From DASUPK01 sp963815665 (GTDB lineage Bacteria; Actinomycetota; Thermoleophilia; Solirubrobacterales; 70-9), in NCBI GenBank assembly GCA_963815665.1, contig CAWFHN010000016.1, positions 1-64,000 on the forward strand: 64,000 bases of DNA, in the 5' to 3' direction. Below, one piece after another: positions 8,105 through 18,099 of the stretch (within the stretch, counting starts at the first letter, position 1; each line of letters begins with the position of its first letter). A model generated the notes under the pieces. The model saw nothing but the letters and a program-made list of their open reading frames with translations. It made no database searches and was not told where the DNA came from. The translations under genes were made by a program, and so were the position numbers.

Positions 8105-8368
8105 CTGATCATCGAACGCGGGGCATGGACAAACGAGCGCCTCGACGACTTGGCCGACCGAGTCGACCGTGGCTTCGAGCGCGTCGACAGAGATATTCGG
8201 GATACGCGCACCGAGCTGCGTGAAGATCTCCGCGCGACCCGCGTAGAGCTGACCGCCCAGATCGAAGGCCTACGCCAAACCACAATCCGTATCGGCGGGG
8301 GCATGATCGCGGGGATGTCGGTGGGTTTCCTCAGCGTGCTCGCGGCGATCCTCGTCCGGGGGGCTTGA
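8105..8368 (+). CDS. small coiled-coil protein with one C-terminal membrane helix, copy 3 (no standard start codon)
   Basis: Clear relative of the proteins at 53-283 and 5535-5771: A-W-T-N-E-R-L-D-D, then RVDRGFERVDRD heptads, then a helix GGGMIAGMSVGFLSVLAAIL and ARGA-like end. In this frame there is no ATG, GTG or TTG just before the conserved part. CTG at 8105 or ATC at 8108/8111 are the only candidates at the position where the paralogues start. Aligned to copy 1, ATG-GAA-CGC is replaced by ATC-GAA-CGC, so a single base change or error may have destroyed the start. The longer frame back to 7928 overlaps the upstream gene and is not credible. It may use a rare start, be silenced, or be mis-sequenced. 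Confidence 0.55.
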   Translation: MIIERGAWTNERLDDLADRVDRGFERVDRDIRDTRTELREDLRATRVELTAQIEGLRQTTIRIGGGMIAGMSVGFLSVLAAILVRGA

Positions 8369-8432
8369 GCCAAATCGTCGTCAAGCGGCTTCGGCTCCCC
8401 AAGTAGTCCGACCGCCCGCTTTAGCCGACTCC

Positions 8433-9212
8433 TCAGGGCAGCGATTCGCAGGCGACGCCGTCGTGATCGGCGTCCAGACCGGCGACATCGTTCGACGCGC
8501 TCCCACCGTGGCTGTTGAACCACGCCTGGGCCTCGGCCTGGGTGCTGAAGTCGGAGCAGTTCTTGTCCAGTGAGCCGCCGCCGGTCCCGCCACCGCCTCC
8601 GCCACCATGGCCGCCATGGGAGGCGAACTTCGGCCAGTTCACGATCCGCCGCTGTGCCTTGGCGAGCGTGATCGAACCGGCGCAGACCTTCGCCCGCAGA
8701 GAGTTCTCGAGCCCGTCCTTGTTGTAGGAGTTCTTGTGTGACTCGGGCCAGAGGTTCCGCGGATCCGACGGGGCGCCGCCGAGCTCCAGCGAGATCAGGT
8801 GATCGAGCTCGAAGCCGGAGGGCGACTGGCCGCCGTCCCCGTACGCCTTCAGCTGCTCCAGCTTCAACGGGTCCGTGTAGCTGGTCGGCGGCCGGATCGT
8901 CGAGGTCCAGCCGCTGTGGCAGATCGTCCGCTTGATCGTCCGCTGGGTCACGGCCGGGTTGAGGACGCCGGGAGTGCAGTGGCGGTCCTGAGCCTCGCCC
9001 CTGAAGTGGCAGCTGTCGGCCGCGTGGACGGCCGGGCAGCCCCGATCGTTTCGGTAGTTGCAGTTGCTGGCCTTGAAGCGGGCCGCGGCGGTCGAAGCCT
9101 GCTGGTCGGCCGCGGCAAGGGATACGGCGCCGGCCGCCAGCAGCCCAAGCGCAATCAACAGTGTCGAAAGGCGCACGAGAGTGAGACTCGCAGCGCGCGC
9201 GGCGGATCGCAT
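8433..9212 (-). CDS. secreted HNH-type nuclease with C-terminal excalibur calcium-binding domain
   Basis: A 259-residue exported protein. The N-terminus has a basic start, a hydrophobic run (LLIALGLLAAGAVSLAAA) and a likely cleavage after AAA. The middle contains FELDHLISLELGG and NLWPE, the core of a family of HNH-like endonucleases (His in DHL, Asn in NLW), together with paired Cys (NCNYRNDRGC, DSCHFRG). A Gly-rich linker (about residues 200-215) leads to an excalibur domain with the D-x-D-x-D-G-V-A-C-E motif. This arrangement is typical of secreted actinobacterial DNases. It would act outside the cell, probably Ca2+-dependent. Monocistronic. Confidence 0.85.
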   Translation of the reverse strand: MRSAARAASLTLVRLSTLLIALGLLAAGAVSLAAADQQASTAAARFKASNCNYRNDRGCPAVHAADSCHFRGEAQDRHCTPGVLNPAVTQRTIKRTICHSGWTSTIRPPTSYTDPLKLEQLKAYGDGGQSPSGFELDHLISLELGGAPSDPRNLWPESHKNSYNKDGLENSLRAKVCAGSITLAKAQRRIVNWPKFASHGGHGGGGGGGTGGGSLDKNCSDFSTQAEAQAWFNSHGGSASNDVAGLDADHDGVACESLP

Positions 9213-9537
9213 CGGTCAATTCCCCCATGCGGCCGGGGGATTTCTACGGAATCGCCCTGGCCAACACGCGGACAGGCCCACGTAATGGGAGTACTGTCAA
9301 TGGAGGCTGGCCCTGCGGCCGAATGCTCAACCCCCACCGGAATGCCACCGACGGCGCACTCTGCGCCACGAGGCGCGAGATGGGGACTACTGGATTGACT
9401 GCGGGGTCGGTGCTGTTCCTGAGGGCCTTGCTCACCGGCCCGGTGGATTCGTCCCGATCTGATCGACCGCCCCGCGGCTCCGGCCCTCGGCTCTTCCGCA
9501 CGGAGGCGGAAGAGGACACGATCGCAAGGAGAGGACC
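9213..9537. other. intergenic region between divergent genes
   Basis: No gene is supported here. It must contain the divergent promoters of the secreted nuclease (leftward) and the SnoaL-like gene (rightward). No clear -35/-10 pair or repeat could be picked out. AAGGAGAGGACC just before 9538 is the ribosome site of the next gene. Confidence 0.6.
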
Positions 9538-9924
9538 ATGGGCGCTAATGCAGACCTGGTGAAGAACGGTTGGGATGCCTTCGCGAAGGGCGATCTCGAC
9601 GCAGCAGTGGAAACGACGAGCGACTCGGCCGAGATCGTCATCCCCGAGACCCTGCCCTGGGGCGGTACCTACACCGGCCCGGACGGCTTCAAGGAGATGA
9701 TCGGCAAGTTCCTGTCCAACTTCGAGGAGGTCAACCCGGCGCCACAGCAGTTCCTCGAGGCCGACGGCGGCCACGTCGTCGTCACGGTCTCGGGCGTGGG
9801 CAAGACGAAGAGCGGCAACGAGCTCAGCGGCGACTCGATCTGGCTCTACACCGTCGACGGTGGCGAGATCACACGGGCGGAGTTCTACGGCGACACCGCA
9901 ACCGCGGTCGACGCATTGAGCTAG
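9538..9924 (+). CDS. SnoaL-like / NTF2-fold (ketosteroid-isomerase-like) protein
   Basis: A 128-residue protein with the typical SnoaL arrangement. The first helix is NGWDAFAKGDLDAAVE, followed by PWGGTYTGPDGFKEMIGKF, and strands ending in SIWLYTVDGGEITRAEFYGDT. The fold makes a small hydrophobic pocket. Substrates vary widely, so no reaction is assigned. ATG 9538 follows AAGGAGAGGACC, a strong ribosome site. A strong hairpin lies 8 bases after the stop, so it is probably a one-gene unit. Confidence 0.85.
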   Translation: MGANADLVKNGWDAFAKGDLDAAVETTSDSAEIVIPETLPWGGTYTGPDGFKEMIGKFLSNFEEVNPAPQQFLEADGGHVVVTVSGVGKTKSGNELSGDSIWLYTVDGGEITRAEFYGDTATAVDALS

Positions 9925-9932
9925 CCGCAGCG

Positions 9933-9962
9933 GCGTGGGCCGGAGCCGCTCCGGCCCACGCT
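9933..9962 (+). terminator. strong hairpin after SnoaL-like gene
   Basis: A near-perfect inverted repeat (GCGTGGGCCGGAGC paired with GCTCCGGCCCACGC, 14 bp) stands 8 bases after the stop codon. There is no T-tract, so it may stop or stabilise transcripts without being a classical intrinsic terminator. Confidence 0.55.
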
Positions 9963-9999
9963 CCCGCTATCCGACCGCGCCCTGCGCAATGGTGGGCGG

Positions 10000-11854
<1,855 letters not shown>

Positions 11855-11869
11855 ATCATCTTGGATGTG

Positions 11870-14590
11870 TCATCCCGGACCGGCGTACTTCGCCTCCCCT
11901 GAGGCGATCGCACGGTTGAGCTTCAAGAGCTGGCGACTTGACTCATCGCGGTCGTCCGCTACAGCAGATGGCCAACCGTAGGCCTTGACAACGGCACGAT
12001 CTAGGTCTCGATGCAACTTGGCAAGCTCGCGGTGCGCACCCTCGTCAACCTCGTTGTAAAGCTCAGTGAGACCGATCCCGCGTTCTTCGCAGATCGATCG
12101 GCGAAGAATGAAGAGCTGCTTGCAAACTTCAGCAATTCCATTGCGTTGCTGATCGGAAGGATCCGGCCATGGAAACGTCTCGAAGACAGTCGTCGGCGTG
12201 TAGCGAAGGTCCACACGCATGGTCGAAGACTGTTGCCATGCCCACGCCCCGTGGATCCCTGAACAAAGGATCCCCATTGAGTAGTCGTCATCGAACGCAA
12301 AGACGTTCATTGCGTTGCTGGGAGAGGTGTGTCCGTCGACCCAACAGAAATGGAGTCGAACCCCGGTGGCGGTGCCGCCGATATATCGACTCAGGGGTGC
12401 TAGCGCGTCTCTCATCTTCGAACGAGGTTCCGCAAATATCCACCACTTCTCGCGGTAGGCCTTTCGATTGTTCCGCGCTCGCACTGGTTTGACCCGCTTT
12501 TCGACAATTGCCAAGGCAGCCGACCAGTCCTTGGCCTCTTCGAGGGAGCGCGAACCGAAGTCGATGATCCATCGACGCGGGCCTTGCTCAGGGTCTTCCG
12601 CGATGTCCTTGCCGATCAAATACGGGCGGACGACCTGAGAGTAGTCAGCGTCGGTCAACCGAAGCAGCTGTTTCGCCTCGGCTTCGTCCAGCACAAATCC
12701 CTCCCCAGCCGGAATCGGCCCCTGGAACGCCTTCACTTTGTTCGCACTGAGCCTCTCTGCTGAGCTCACATCCAGGTCCAGCGGCTGAAGCGATGCAGCT
12801 ATCGATGAGACTTCCACGCCATCAAGCACGAAACGCGTTGGTGCTGCAGTCGGCTTTTTGACCCAGTTGACGATGCTGACATTCACCGTCGCGTCTCCCG
12901 TCCAATGCTGCTTCGAAACCGCCTCGGTCAGCACGCCATCCGTTTCGACGATCCACTCGAGGCTGGGCTTTCGGTTGCGGTTTTGGGTGACTGAGTTCGT
13001 CGCGACGAGCCCGGCCCGCCCGCCCGGGCCAAGGCGCTCGTGAGCCTTTCGGAACCAATACACGGCGTAGTCCTTGATGCCGATGCCGAAATCCTGCTCT
13101 AGAAACCGCACGTACGCATCTCCCAGCTCGTTTCTAATGAGCTGCGATCCGTGATACGGCGGATTGCTGACTATGGCGTCAGCTGTGGGCCAATCGACGC
13201 GCAGCGCGTCGTCACGTCGGATCCCCGACAGGTCCGCCAAAGGGAGGGTAGGCTCGCTGATTCCCTGCGCTTTCATCTCATCGGCGGCGAGCTTGTGACC
13301 CATCCACAGCACAACATGAGCTAGCTCCACGGCGAAGAGCTCTATCTCGATGCCTTTCATATTCGAGATAGGGAAGAACTCCATCTCTTCCTGGGCGGCA
13401 ATTCCCTCTGTGGCCCGGAGCTCAGCCAAGCGCTCGCGCAGACGCGCCTCGATCCTCCGCAACTCGCGATAAGCAACGTAGAGAAAGTTGCCGGAGCCGC
13501 ACGCGGGATCCAAGACCACATAACCCATGAGGTCCCGCCAGGCTGACTCGGCTTCGCGAACAGAGGAACAACCCTCGATCCGCTCGCGCCAAGGCTCGAG
13601 AACCGTCGGGCCGACCACTTTCATGATGTCCGCCTCTGACGTGTAGTGAGCGCCGAGAGCCCACTGTTTTTCTTTGCCGAGCGCTCCCTGAAGAATCGCG
13701 CCGAAAATTGCCGGCTCCACTTGACGCCAGTCCAGGTCGCATGCCTCGCGCAGCGTCGTCAATTCTTCGACTGTGAGATGCACTCGCGCGGGAGTCTCAA
13801 AGAGACCGCCGTTCGCAAATGGAGTCTTGGCATAGATGCTCCCGGCAGGCGGCCGGGGTTGCTCCTTGGCCAGGTACTCAAACAACTGGCCCAGATCGTC
13901 AGCACTCGAGCGCTTTGGATCTTTGATTAGCCCTTCTAGAACCCGGCGAAGAACATCCTCGGGCAGGATTCCAAGGTCTTCGGCAAACATGCACCAGACC
14001 AGCTGGAGGATGAACTCCCGAAGCTGATCGAGGTCGGCCGCTTTGCGCTCCCGAAGCCCCGCGTAGAGATCGGTGAGTGAAGCAACGGCTTCACGGCTTA
14101 AGTCGGCCTGGGACGCGCGGAAATATGGATCCTGCTCCGCCAAAAACTTGAGCCCAGCAAGTCGTTCTGGAAGCTCCGCCAACGGAATGTCGTCGACAGG
14201 TTTATCCCAGCCAGCATCCGGGTCGAGCACGAGAAACCGATCGAAGGCGCAGATCACTACCCATTCGGGAGCCTTCTGTCCACTTTCGCTGGCTTTGCGG
14301 CTGACCTCCTTCCAATACTCGAGCCCTTGCCATCGATGCGACTCGAGCTTTTCAGCTTCGCTCGGCCGCTTCATCTCGATCAGGCAGACCTCGGGCCAGA
14401 TCAGGTCGATGAAACCTCCAGCCCCGGTGCGCTCTTCGAACTTCGCCACCTTTTTCCGGTCGGTCCCGTAGCAGGCGAGTAGCTCGTTGCAGAATGTCTG
14501 AGCTTCCGCCTTCTCGGTGCCTTGATAGCCGCCCCAGGCGACCGCGAAGTCGGTCAGGCGGCGGCGGGTCTCCTCATCGGAGAGCGCCAT
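11870..14590 (-). CDS. MmeI-like type IIG restriction endonuclease-methyltransferase
   Basis: A single 906-residue polypeptide carrying both restriction and modification, close to MmeI in length (919). The nuclease core is at the N-terminus: Asp62 followed by Glu72-x-Lys74 (IDLIWPE...IEMK), a PD-(D/E)xK site. A helical spacer follows. The gamma-type N6-adenine methyltransferase has motif I DPACGSGNFL at 361-370 and motif IV NPPY at 476-479. The last about 300 residues should hold the target recognition domain. No separate methylase, specificity subunit or helicase is next to it, as expected for this class. Base composition is visibly less GC-rich than recQ and typA on either side. It is convergent with recQ with a 15-base gap. 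The recognition sequence cannot be predicted here. Confidence 0.9.
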   Translation of the reverse strand: MALSDEETRRRLTDFAVAWGGYQGTEKAEAQTFCNELLACYGTDRKKVAKFEERTGAGGFIDLIWPEVCLIEMKRPSEAEKLESHRWQGLEYWKEVSRKASESGQKAPEWVVICAFDRFLVLDPDAGWDKPVDDIPLAELPERLAGLKFLAEQDPYFRASQADLSREAVASLTDLYAGLRERKAADLDQLREFILQLVWCMFAEDLGILPEDVLRRVLEGLIKDPKRSSADDLGQLFEYLAKEQPRPPAGSIYAKTPFANGGLFETPARVHLTVEELTTLREACDLDWRQVEPAIFGAILQGALGKEKQWALGAHYTSEADIMKVVGPTVLEPWRERIEGCSSVREAESAWRDLMGYVVLDPACGSGNFLYVAYRELRRIEARLRERLAELRATEGIAAQEEMEFFPISNMKGIEIELFAVELAHVVLWMGHKLAADEMKAQGISEPTLPLADLSGIRRDDALRVDWPTADAIVSNPPYHGSQLIRNELGDAYVRFLEQDFGIGIKDYAVYWFRKAHERLGPGGRAGLVATNSVTQNRNRKPSLEWIVETDGVLTEAVSKQHWTGDATVNVSIVNWVKKPTAAPTRFVLDGVEVSSIAASLQPLDLDVSSAERLSANKVKAFQGPIPAGEGFVLDEAEAKQLLRLTDADYSQVVRPYLIGKDIAEDPEQGPRRWIIDFGSRSLEEAKDWSAALAIVEKRVKPVRARNNRKAYREKWWIFAEPRSKMRDALAPLSRYIGGTATGVRLHFCWVDGHTSPSNAMNVFAFDDDYSMGILCSGIHGAWAWQQSSTMRVDLRYTPTTVFETFPWPDPSDQQRNGIAEVCKQLFILRRSICEERGIGLTELYNEVDEGAHRELAKLHRDLDRAVVKAYGWPSAVADDRDESSRQLLKLNRAIASGEAKYAGPG

Positions 14591-14599
14591 GAGAACAAG

Positions 14600-14893
14600 C
14601 TAAAAGCTGGTCTGACTTCGCGGAACCGCGAAGTATGTGCCGTGGCGATACCGGCGAGCGAGATCCGACAGCTGGTCCCGGGCCTGCTCGGTCGCCTCGA
14701 CGAGATGCGGTTCGGCGCCCATCTCCTGCAGCTCCTTGACGGCGCGCTCTGCTCGAGCGCGAGCCTCTTCGACGTAATGCATGGTCGATTCGATGTGCTT
14801 GTAGCTCGTTTCGTCTAGGACGCGGGCGGCCTCCATCTCGTCTTCCAAGGTAGCTGCCTGATCGGATGGGTCCGGTGAGCGTGCGGCCTCCAT
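14600..14893 (-). CDS. small helical hypothetical protein upstream of the type IIG gene
   Basis: A 97-residue acidic, almost entirely helical protein with heptad-like stretches (ARARAERAVKELQEMG, ATEQARDQLSDLARRY). It ends 9 bases before the start of the restriction-modification gene and in the same direction, so the two are probably co-transcribed. No family is recognised. It could be a regulator or accessory of the restriction enzyme, but only position supports that. It is divergent from the macro-domain operon, with about 160 bases of lower-GC DNA between the starts. Confidence 0.55.
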   Translation of the reverse strand: MEAARSPDPSDQAATLEDEMEAARVLDETSYKHIESTMHYVEEARARAERAVKELQEMGAEPHLVEATEQARDQLSDLARRYRHGTYFAVPRSQTSF

Positions 14894-15053
14894 TCGCGCA
14901 ACCTACGGAAGCTTTCTTGACGGCTCGCCGTCGCTTCGCGCAAAGACCGCCATAAATCAGTGACGGATCCTTCTGCGTTGCCGTGGGCGCCGGAATCTGC
15001 GTAAACGAAATTGATTTGCGACCGCTGTCGGCCGTAGTATCGGATGGCGTCCC

Positions 15054-16472
15054 GTGTCGAAGCCTCCTGCCCATGATGCCCAATCCCACCATCGGGCCCC
15101 GGTGCGCCGCGAGACCAGAACACCGATCTGGACGAACCCTTCTGTGCTCGCGTTGGCTGGGGGCCGGGATCCAGTTGAAGTCATCACCGAAAGGGCGCGT
15201 ACTGTCGTCCTTGGGCAACTGGAAAGAGGGTGGAAGGGTCCTCCATACGATCCATTTGAACTTGCCGAACGATTGAACATTCCGCTCCTAGCACGGGGTG
15301 AGCTTCGTGACGCGCGGATCGTTCCAGGCGGGGGAAATCGGGTTCGGATCGAGTACAACCCGAGCCGCCCGCATGCGCGGCTCCGCTTCTCAATCGCGCA
15401 TGAGCTGGCGCATGCGCTGTTTCCGGACGCCGCCGAAGCCGCCCGTCACCGCGGAGGCACTGGAATTGGAGACGATTGGCAACTCGAGCTGCTTTGCAAC
15501 ATCGCGGCGAGCGAGATGCTGATGCCGATCGGCAGCTTTCCAGAGCTTGGTCGCTTTGGACTCGACATCCAGCAGCTGATGCGCATACGAAAGAAGTTTG
15601 AGGTTTCGGCTGAGGCGCTCCTTCGGCGCGCCGTCAGATTGACGGATGAGCCGGCAACCTTCTTCGCCGCATCCCGTACCAATGGCAACGACCCTGAATC
15701 GCGCTTTCGACTCGACTATTGGGTTCGATCAACACAATGGGAGGCTCCTCTGCGTCGCGGACTCCAGCCCCCCGCAAAAACTGTTCTGCGTCACTGCACA
15801 GCAGTGGGCTACACGGATGCGGCATCCGAGCGCTGGAGCACCGCCCTTAAGGACATCCAGGTGCAATGCGTTGGTGTTTCTCCCTTTCCGGGACAGAATT
15901 ATCCCCGGGTGATCGGGTTGCTCCGTTCCCGTGGCGTGCGAAGAAGCCGGTCAAGGGAAATTCATCACGTGGACGGGGACGCAACTAAACCGCGCGGTGA
16001 TGGCGTCCGGATGATCATCCACCTCGTGAATGACACTACCCCCAATTGGGGCGGACCCTTTGCCCAGGCTCTGCGGGACCGATTTCCAGAAAGTCAGAAG
16101 GAATTCCGAATTTGGGCAAAGTCCAATCCGGACAACCTCAAGCTCGGCAACGTGCATTTCTCCGATCCCCAGGATGGGGTCACGGTTGCCACAATGATCG
16201 CCCAGCATGGCTTCGGCCGACGCCCCTCGACGCGGTTTAGCTATGTCGCGTTGAGGATCTGTCTCAATCAAGTGGCGCAAACTGCCGAGAAACTGTCGGC
16301 TGCGATACACATGCCGCGGATCGGCTCGGGTGAGGCCCGTGCAAGTTGGCTGATCATTCGAGAGCTGATCGAGGAGACGCTTGTCGAACGTGACATCTCA
16401 GCGACCGTATACACCCTGCCCGGCAGTCCGATCCCGGACTCTCCTCAACAAGCGCTGACTCTCAGCGCCTAA
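15054..16472 (+). CDS. ImmA/IrrE-type metallopeptidase fused to a C-terminal macro domain
   Basis: A 472-residue two-domain protein. Residues about 25-200 are an ImmA/IrrE (COG2856) zinc peptidase: HELAH at 116-120 supplies two His ligands and the catalytic Glu, and Glu154 in CNIAASEMLMP is the likely third ligand. Such peptidases cleave repressors or antitoxins in mobile elements and stress responses. Residues about 303-455 match the ALC1/Poa1p/DarG branch of macro domains. Signs are GDATKP, IIHLVND, WGGPFAQALRDRFPE, LGNVHF, MIAQHGFG and IHMPRIGSGEARASW. This branch binds ADP-ribose and often removes it from DNA or protein. It is first gene of an operon; the next ATG is 5 bases past its stop. 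The GTG 15054 start is tentative, with GTG 15102 an in-frame alternative. The fusion suggests sensing or reversal of ADP-ribosylation linked to proteolysis. Confidence 0.85.
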   Translation: MSKPPAHDAQSHHRAPVRRETRTPIWTNPSVLALAGGRDPVEVITERARTVVLGQLERGWKGPPYDPFELAERLNIPLLARGELRDARIVPGGGNRVRIEYNPSRPHARLRFSIAHELAHALFPDAAEAARHRGGTGIGDDWQLELLCNIAASEMLMPIGSFPELGRFGLDIQQLMRIRKKFEVSAEALLRRAVRLTDEPATFFAASRTNGNDPESRFRLDYWVRSTQWEAPLRRGLQPPAKTVLRHCTAVGYTDAASERWSTALKDIQVQCVGVSPFPGQNYPRVIGLLRSRGVRRSRSREIHHVDGDATKPRGDGVRMIIHLVNDTTPNWGGPFAQALRDRFPESQKEFRIWAKSNPDNLKLGNVHFSDPQDGVTVATMIAQHGFGRRPSTRFSYVALRICLNQVAQTAEKLSAAIHMPRIGSGEARASWLIIRELIEETLVERDISATVYTLPGSPIPDSPQQALTLSA

Positions 16473-16476
16473 CCCA

Positions 16477-18099
16477 ATGGCGCAAACGATTGTCGCTCTT
16501 TCCGGGCCCGTGGCATCCGGAAAATCGACTCTTGCGAAACGCCTATGCAAGCGGTTCGGTGGCCGCCGCTTTAGCACTCGGGAGCTTCTTGTCGACCGAT
16601 TCGGCGCCGAAAAGACAACAGAACGGGGAGCACTTCAGGCCCTTGGAGAGGGGCTTGATAAAAAGACAGAGGGCGACTGGGTAGCGGAGGACATCGCTCG
16701 AGAAGTCTCAGAGCTGCCCAGCAACGCACTGATTGTTGTTGATTCCGTCCGAATCAAGGGCCAGATAGATGCACTTCGAAAGACCTTTGGGCGTCGGGTC
16801 ATTCACGTTCACCTGGATGCGCCCTTCGAGGAGCTTCAGCGTCGTTATGGGAGGCGGCCAAAGAAGATCACCGAGCTACCGACGTATGACGACGTGCGCA
16901 AGGATCCTACGGAGGCGGCTGTTGGGGACCTTGAGGCTGATGCCGACATTGTCGTTGATACCTCGCGATCGACAGAGTCCGACGTCGAGGTTCGAACAGC
17001 AAGTCACCTCGGCCTCCGGGGGCGTGATCCCGGTCGACTAGTTGATGTCATCGTTGGTGGCGCCTACGGAAGCGAGGGCAAAGGGAACATCGCTCTGCAC
17101 ATCGCGCCTGAGTACGATCTCCTAGTCCGAGTCGGGGGGCCGAACGCGGGGCACAAGGTGTATGCCCCAAACGGTGAGACATTCACGCATCGCTTGCTGC
17201 CCTCGGGCACGTTCGCCGGTGATGCACCACTTGTAATTGGCCCAGGCGCAGTGCTCGATGTTGACACCCTCATCGACGAGATCGGCCGGTGTAATGCAAT
17301 CTCAGCCGGGAGTGTGGACGTTGATCGACTAAGCATCGATCCGCAGGCGATGATTATCTCGGCCAAGGATCTCGCTGCCGAAAAGAAGCTCGTTAAGCAG
17401 ATTGGGTCCACTGGCAAAGGGGTCGGTGAGGCAACGGCGCGACGAATTACCGGTCGGCGCACGGGCGTCACGCTTGCAAGAGATGTGGACGTCCTGAAGC
17501 CTTATGTCCGTGAAACAAGTGAGGCGCTAGAGGCCGCCTTCACATCGGGGCAGCACGTCCTCCTCGAGGGGACTCAGGGCACCGCGCTGAGCTTGTATCA
17601 CGGCGATTATCCCTACGTAACCTCGCGTGATACCACCGTAAGCGGCTGCCTGGCCGAAGCTGGTATCCCCCCCACTCGGGTGCGCAAGGTTGTACTTACC
17701 TGCCGTACGTACCCGATTCGGGTCGAAAATCCTAAAGGTGGTACCTCCGGCCCTATGTCCGAGGAACTTGGCTGGGCCGAAATTGCACGGCGATCTGGAC
17801 ACTTAGTGGCAGACTTGCGTCGGACCGAACGGGGCTCAGTAAGCGGAAACCTTCGACGCGTTGGTGAATTCGATTGGACGCTGCTACAGAAAAGCGCCCA
17901 GCTCAACGGTCCCACCGATATTGCCTTGACATTTTCCGACTACATCGACATCCAGAATCAAGATGCGCGGCGCTTCGAGCAGCTGACTGAGCCTACGATT
18001 CGATTCATCGAGGAGATCGAAAGGGTTGCTGCCGCCCCGGTGTCGCTGATCTCCACTCGCTTCCACACGAGGAGCGTCATCGACCGTCGCTCGTGGTGA
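16477..18099 (+). CDS. nucleotide-kinase-like P-loop domain fused to a PurA/PurZ-like adenylosuccinate synthetase
   Basis: A 540-residue fusion. Residues 1-180 are a nucleoside-monophosphate-kinase-like P-loop domain (GPVASGKST, 10-18; a conserved DSVR at 89-92; R-rich lid QRRYGRRPKK at 121-130). Residues 188-530 are an adenylosuccinate synthetase fold: GAYGSEGKGN (195-204), GGPNAGHKV (220-228, His226 aligned with catalytic His41 of E. coli PurA), GSTGKGVG, EGTQGTALSLYHGDYPYVTSRDTT and RTYPIRV. Two key changes stand out. The PurA catalytic Asp in GDEGKG is Ser199, and the base-reading TKLD motif is TFSD (485-488). Phage PurZ enzymes, which use dGMP, are remembered to differ at the same Asp. 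It is therefore unlikely to be the housekeeping PurA and may make an unusual (deoxy)nucleotide. Second gene of the operon; its TGA is immediately followed by the next ATG. Confidence 0.85.
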   Translation: MAQTIVALSGPVASGKSTLAKRLCKRFGGRRFSTRELLVDRFGAEKTTERGALQALGEGLDKKTEGDWVAEDIAREVSELPSNALIVVDSVRIKGQIDALRKTFGRRVIHVHLDAPFEELQRRYGRRPKKITELPTYDDVRKDPTEAAVGDLEADADIVVDTSRSTESDVEVRTASHLGLRGRDPGRLVDVIVGGAYGSEGKGNIALHIAPEYDLLVRVGGPNAGHKVYAPNGETFTHRLLPSGTFAGDAPLVIGPGAVLDVDTLIDEIGRCNAISAGSVDVDRLSIDPQAMIISAKDLAAEKKLVKQIGSTGKGVGEATARRITGRRTGVTLARDVDVLKPYVRETSEALEAAFTSGQHVLLEGTQGTALSLYHGDYPYVTSRDTTVSGCLAEAGIPPTRVRKVVLTCRTYPIRVENPKGGTSGPMSEELGWAEIARRSGHLVADLRRTERGSVSGNLRRVGEFDWTLLQKSAQLNGPTDIALTFSDYIDIQNQDARRFEQLTEPTIRFIEEIERVAAAPVSLISTRFHTRSVIDRRSW

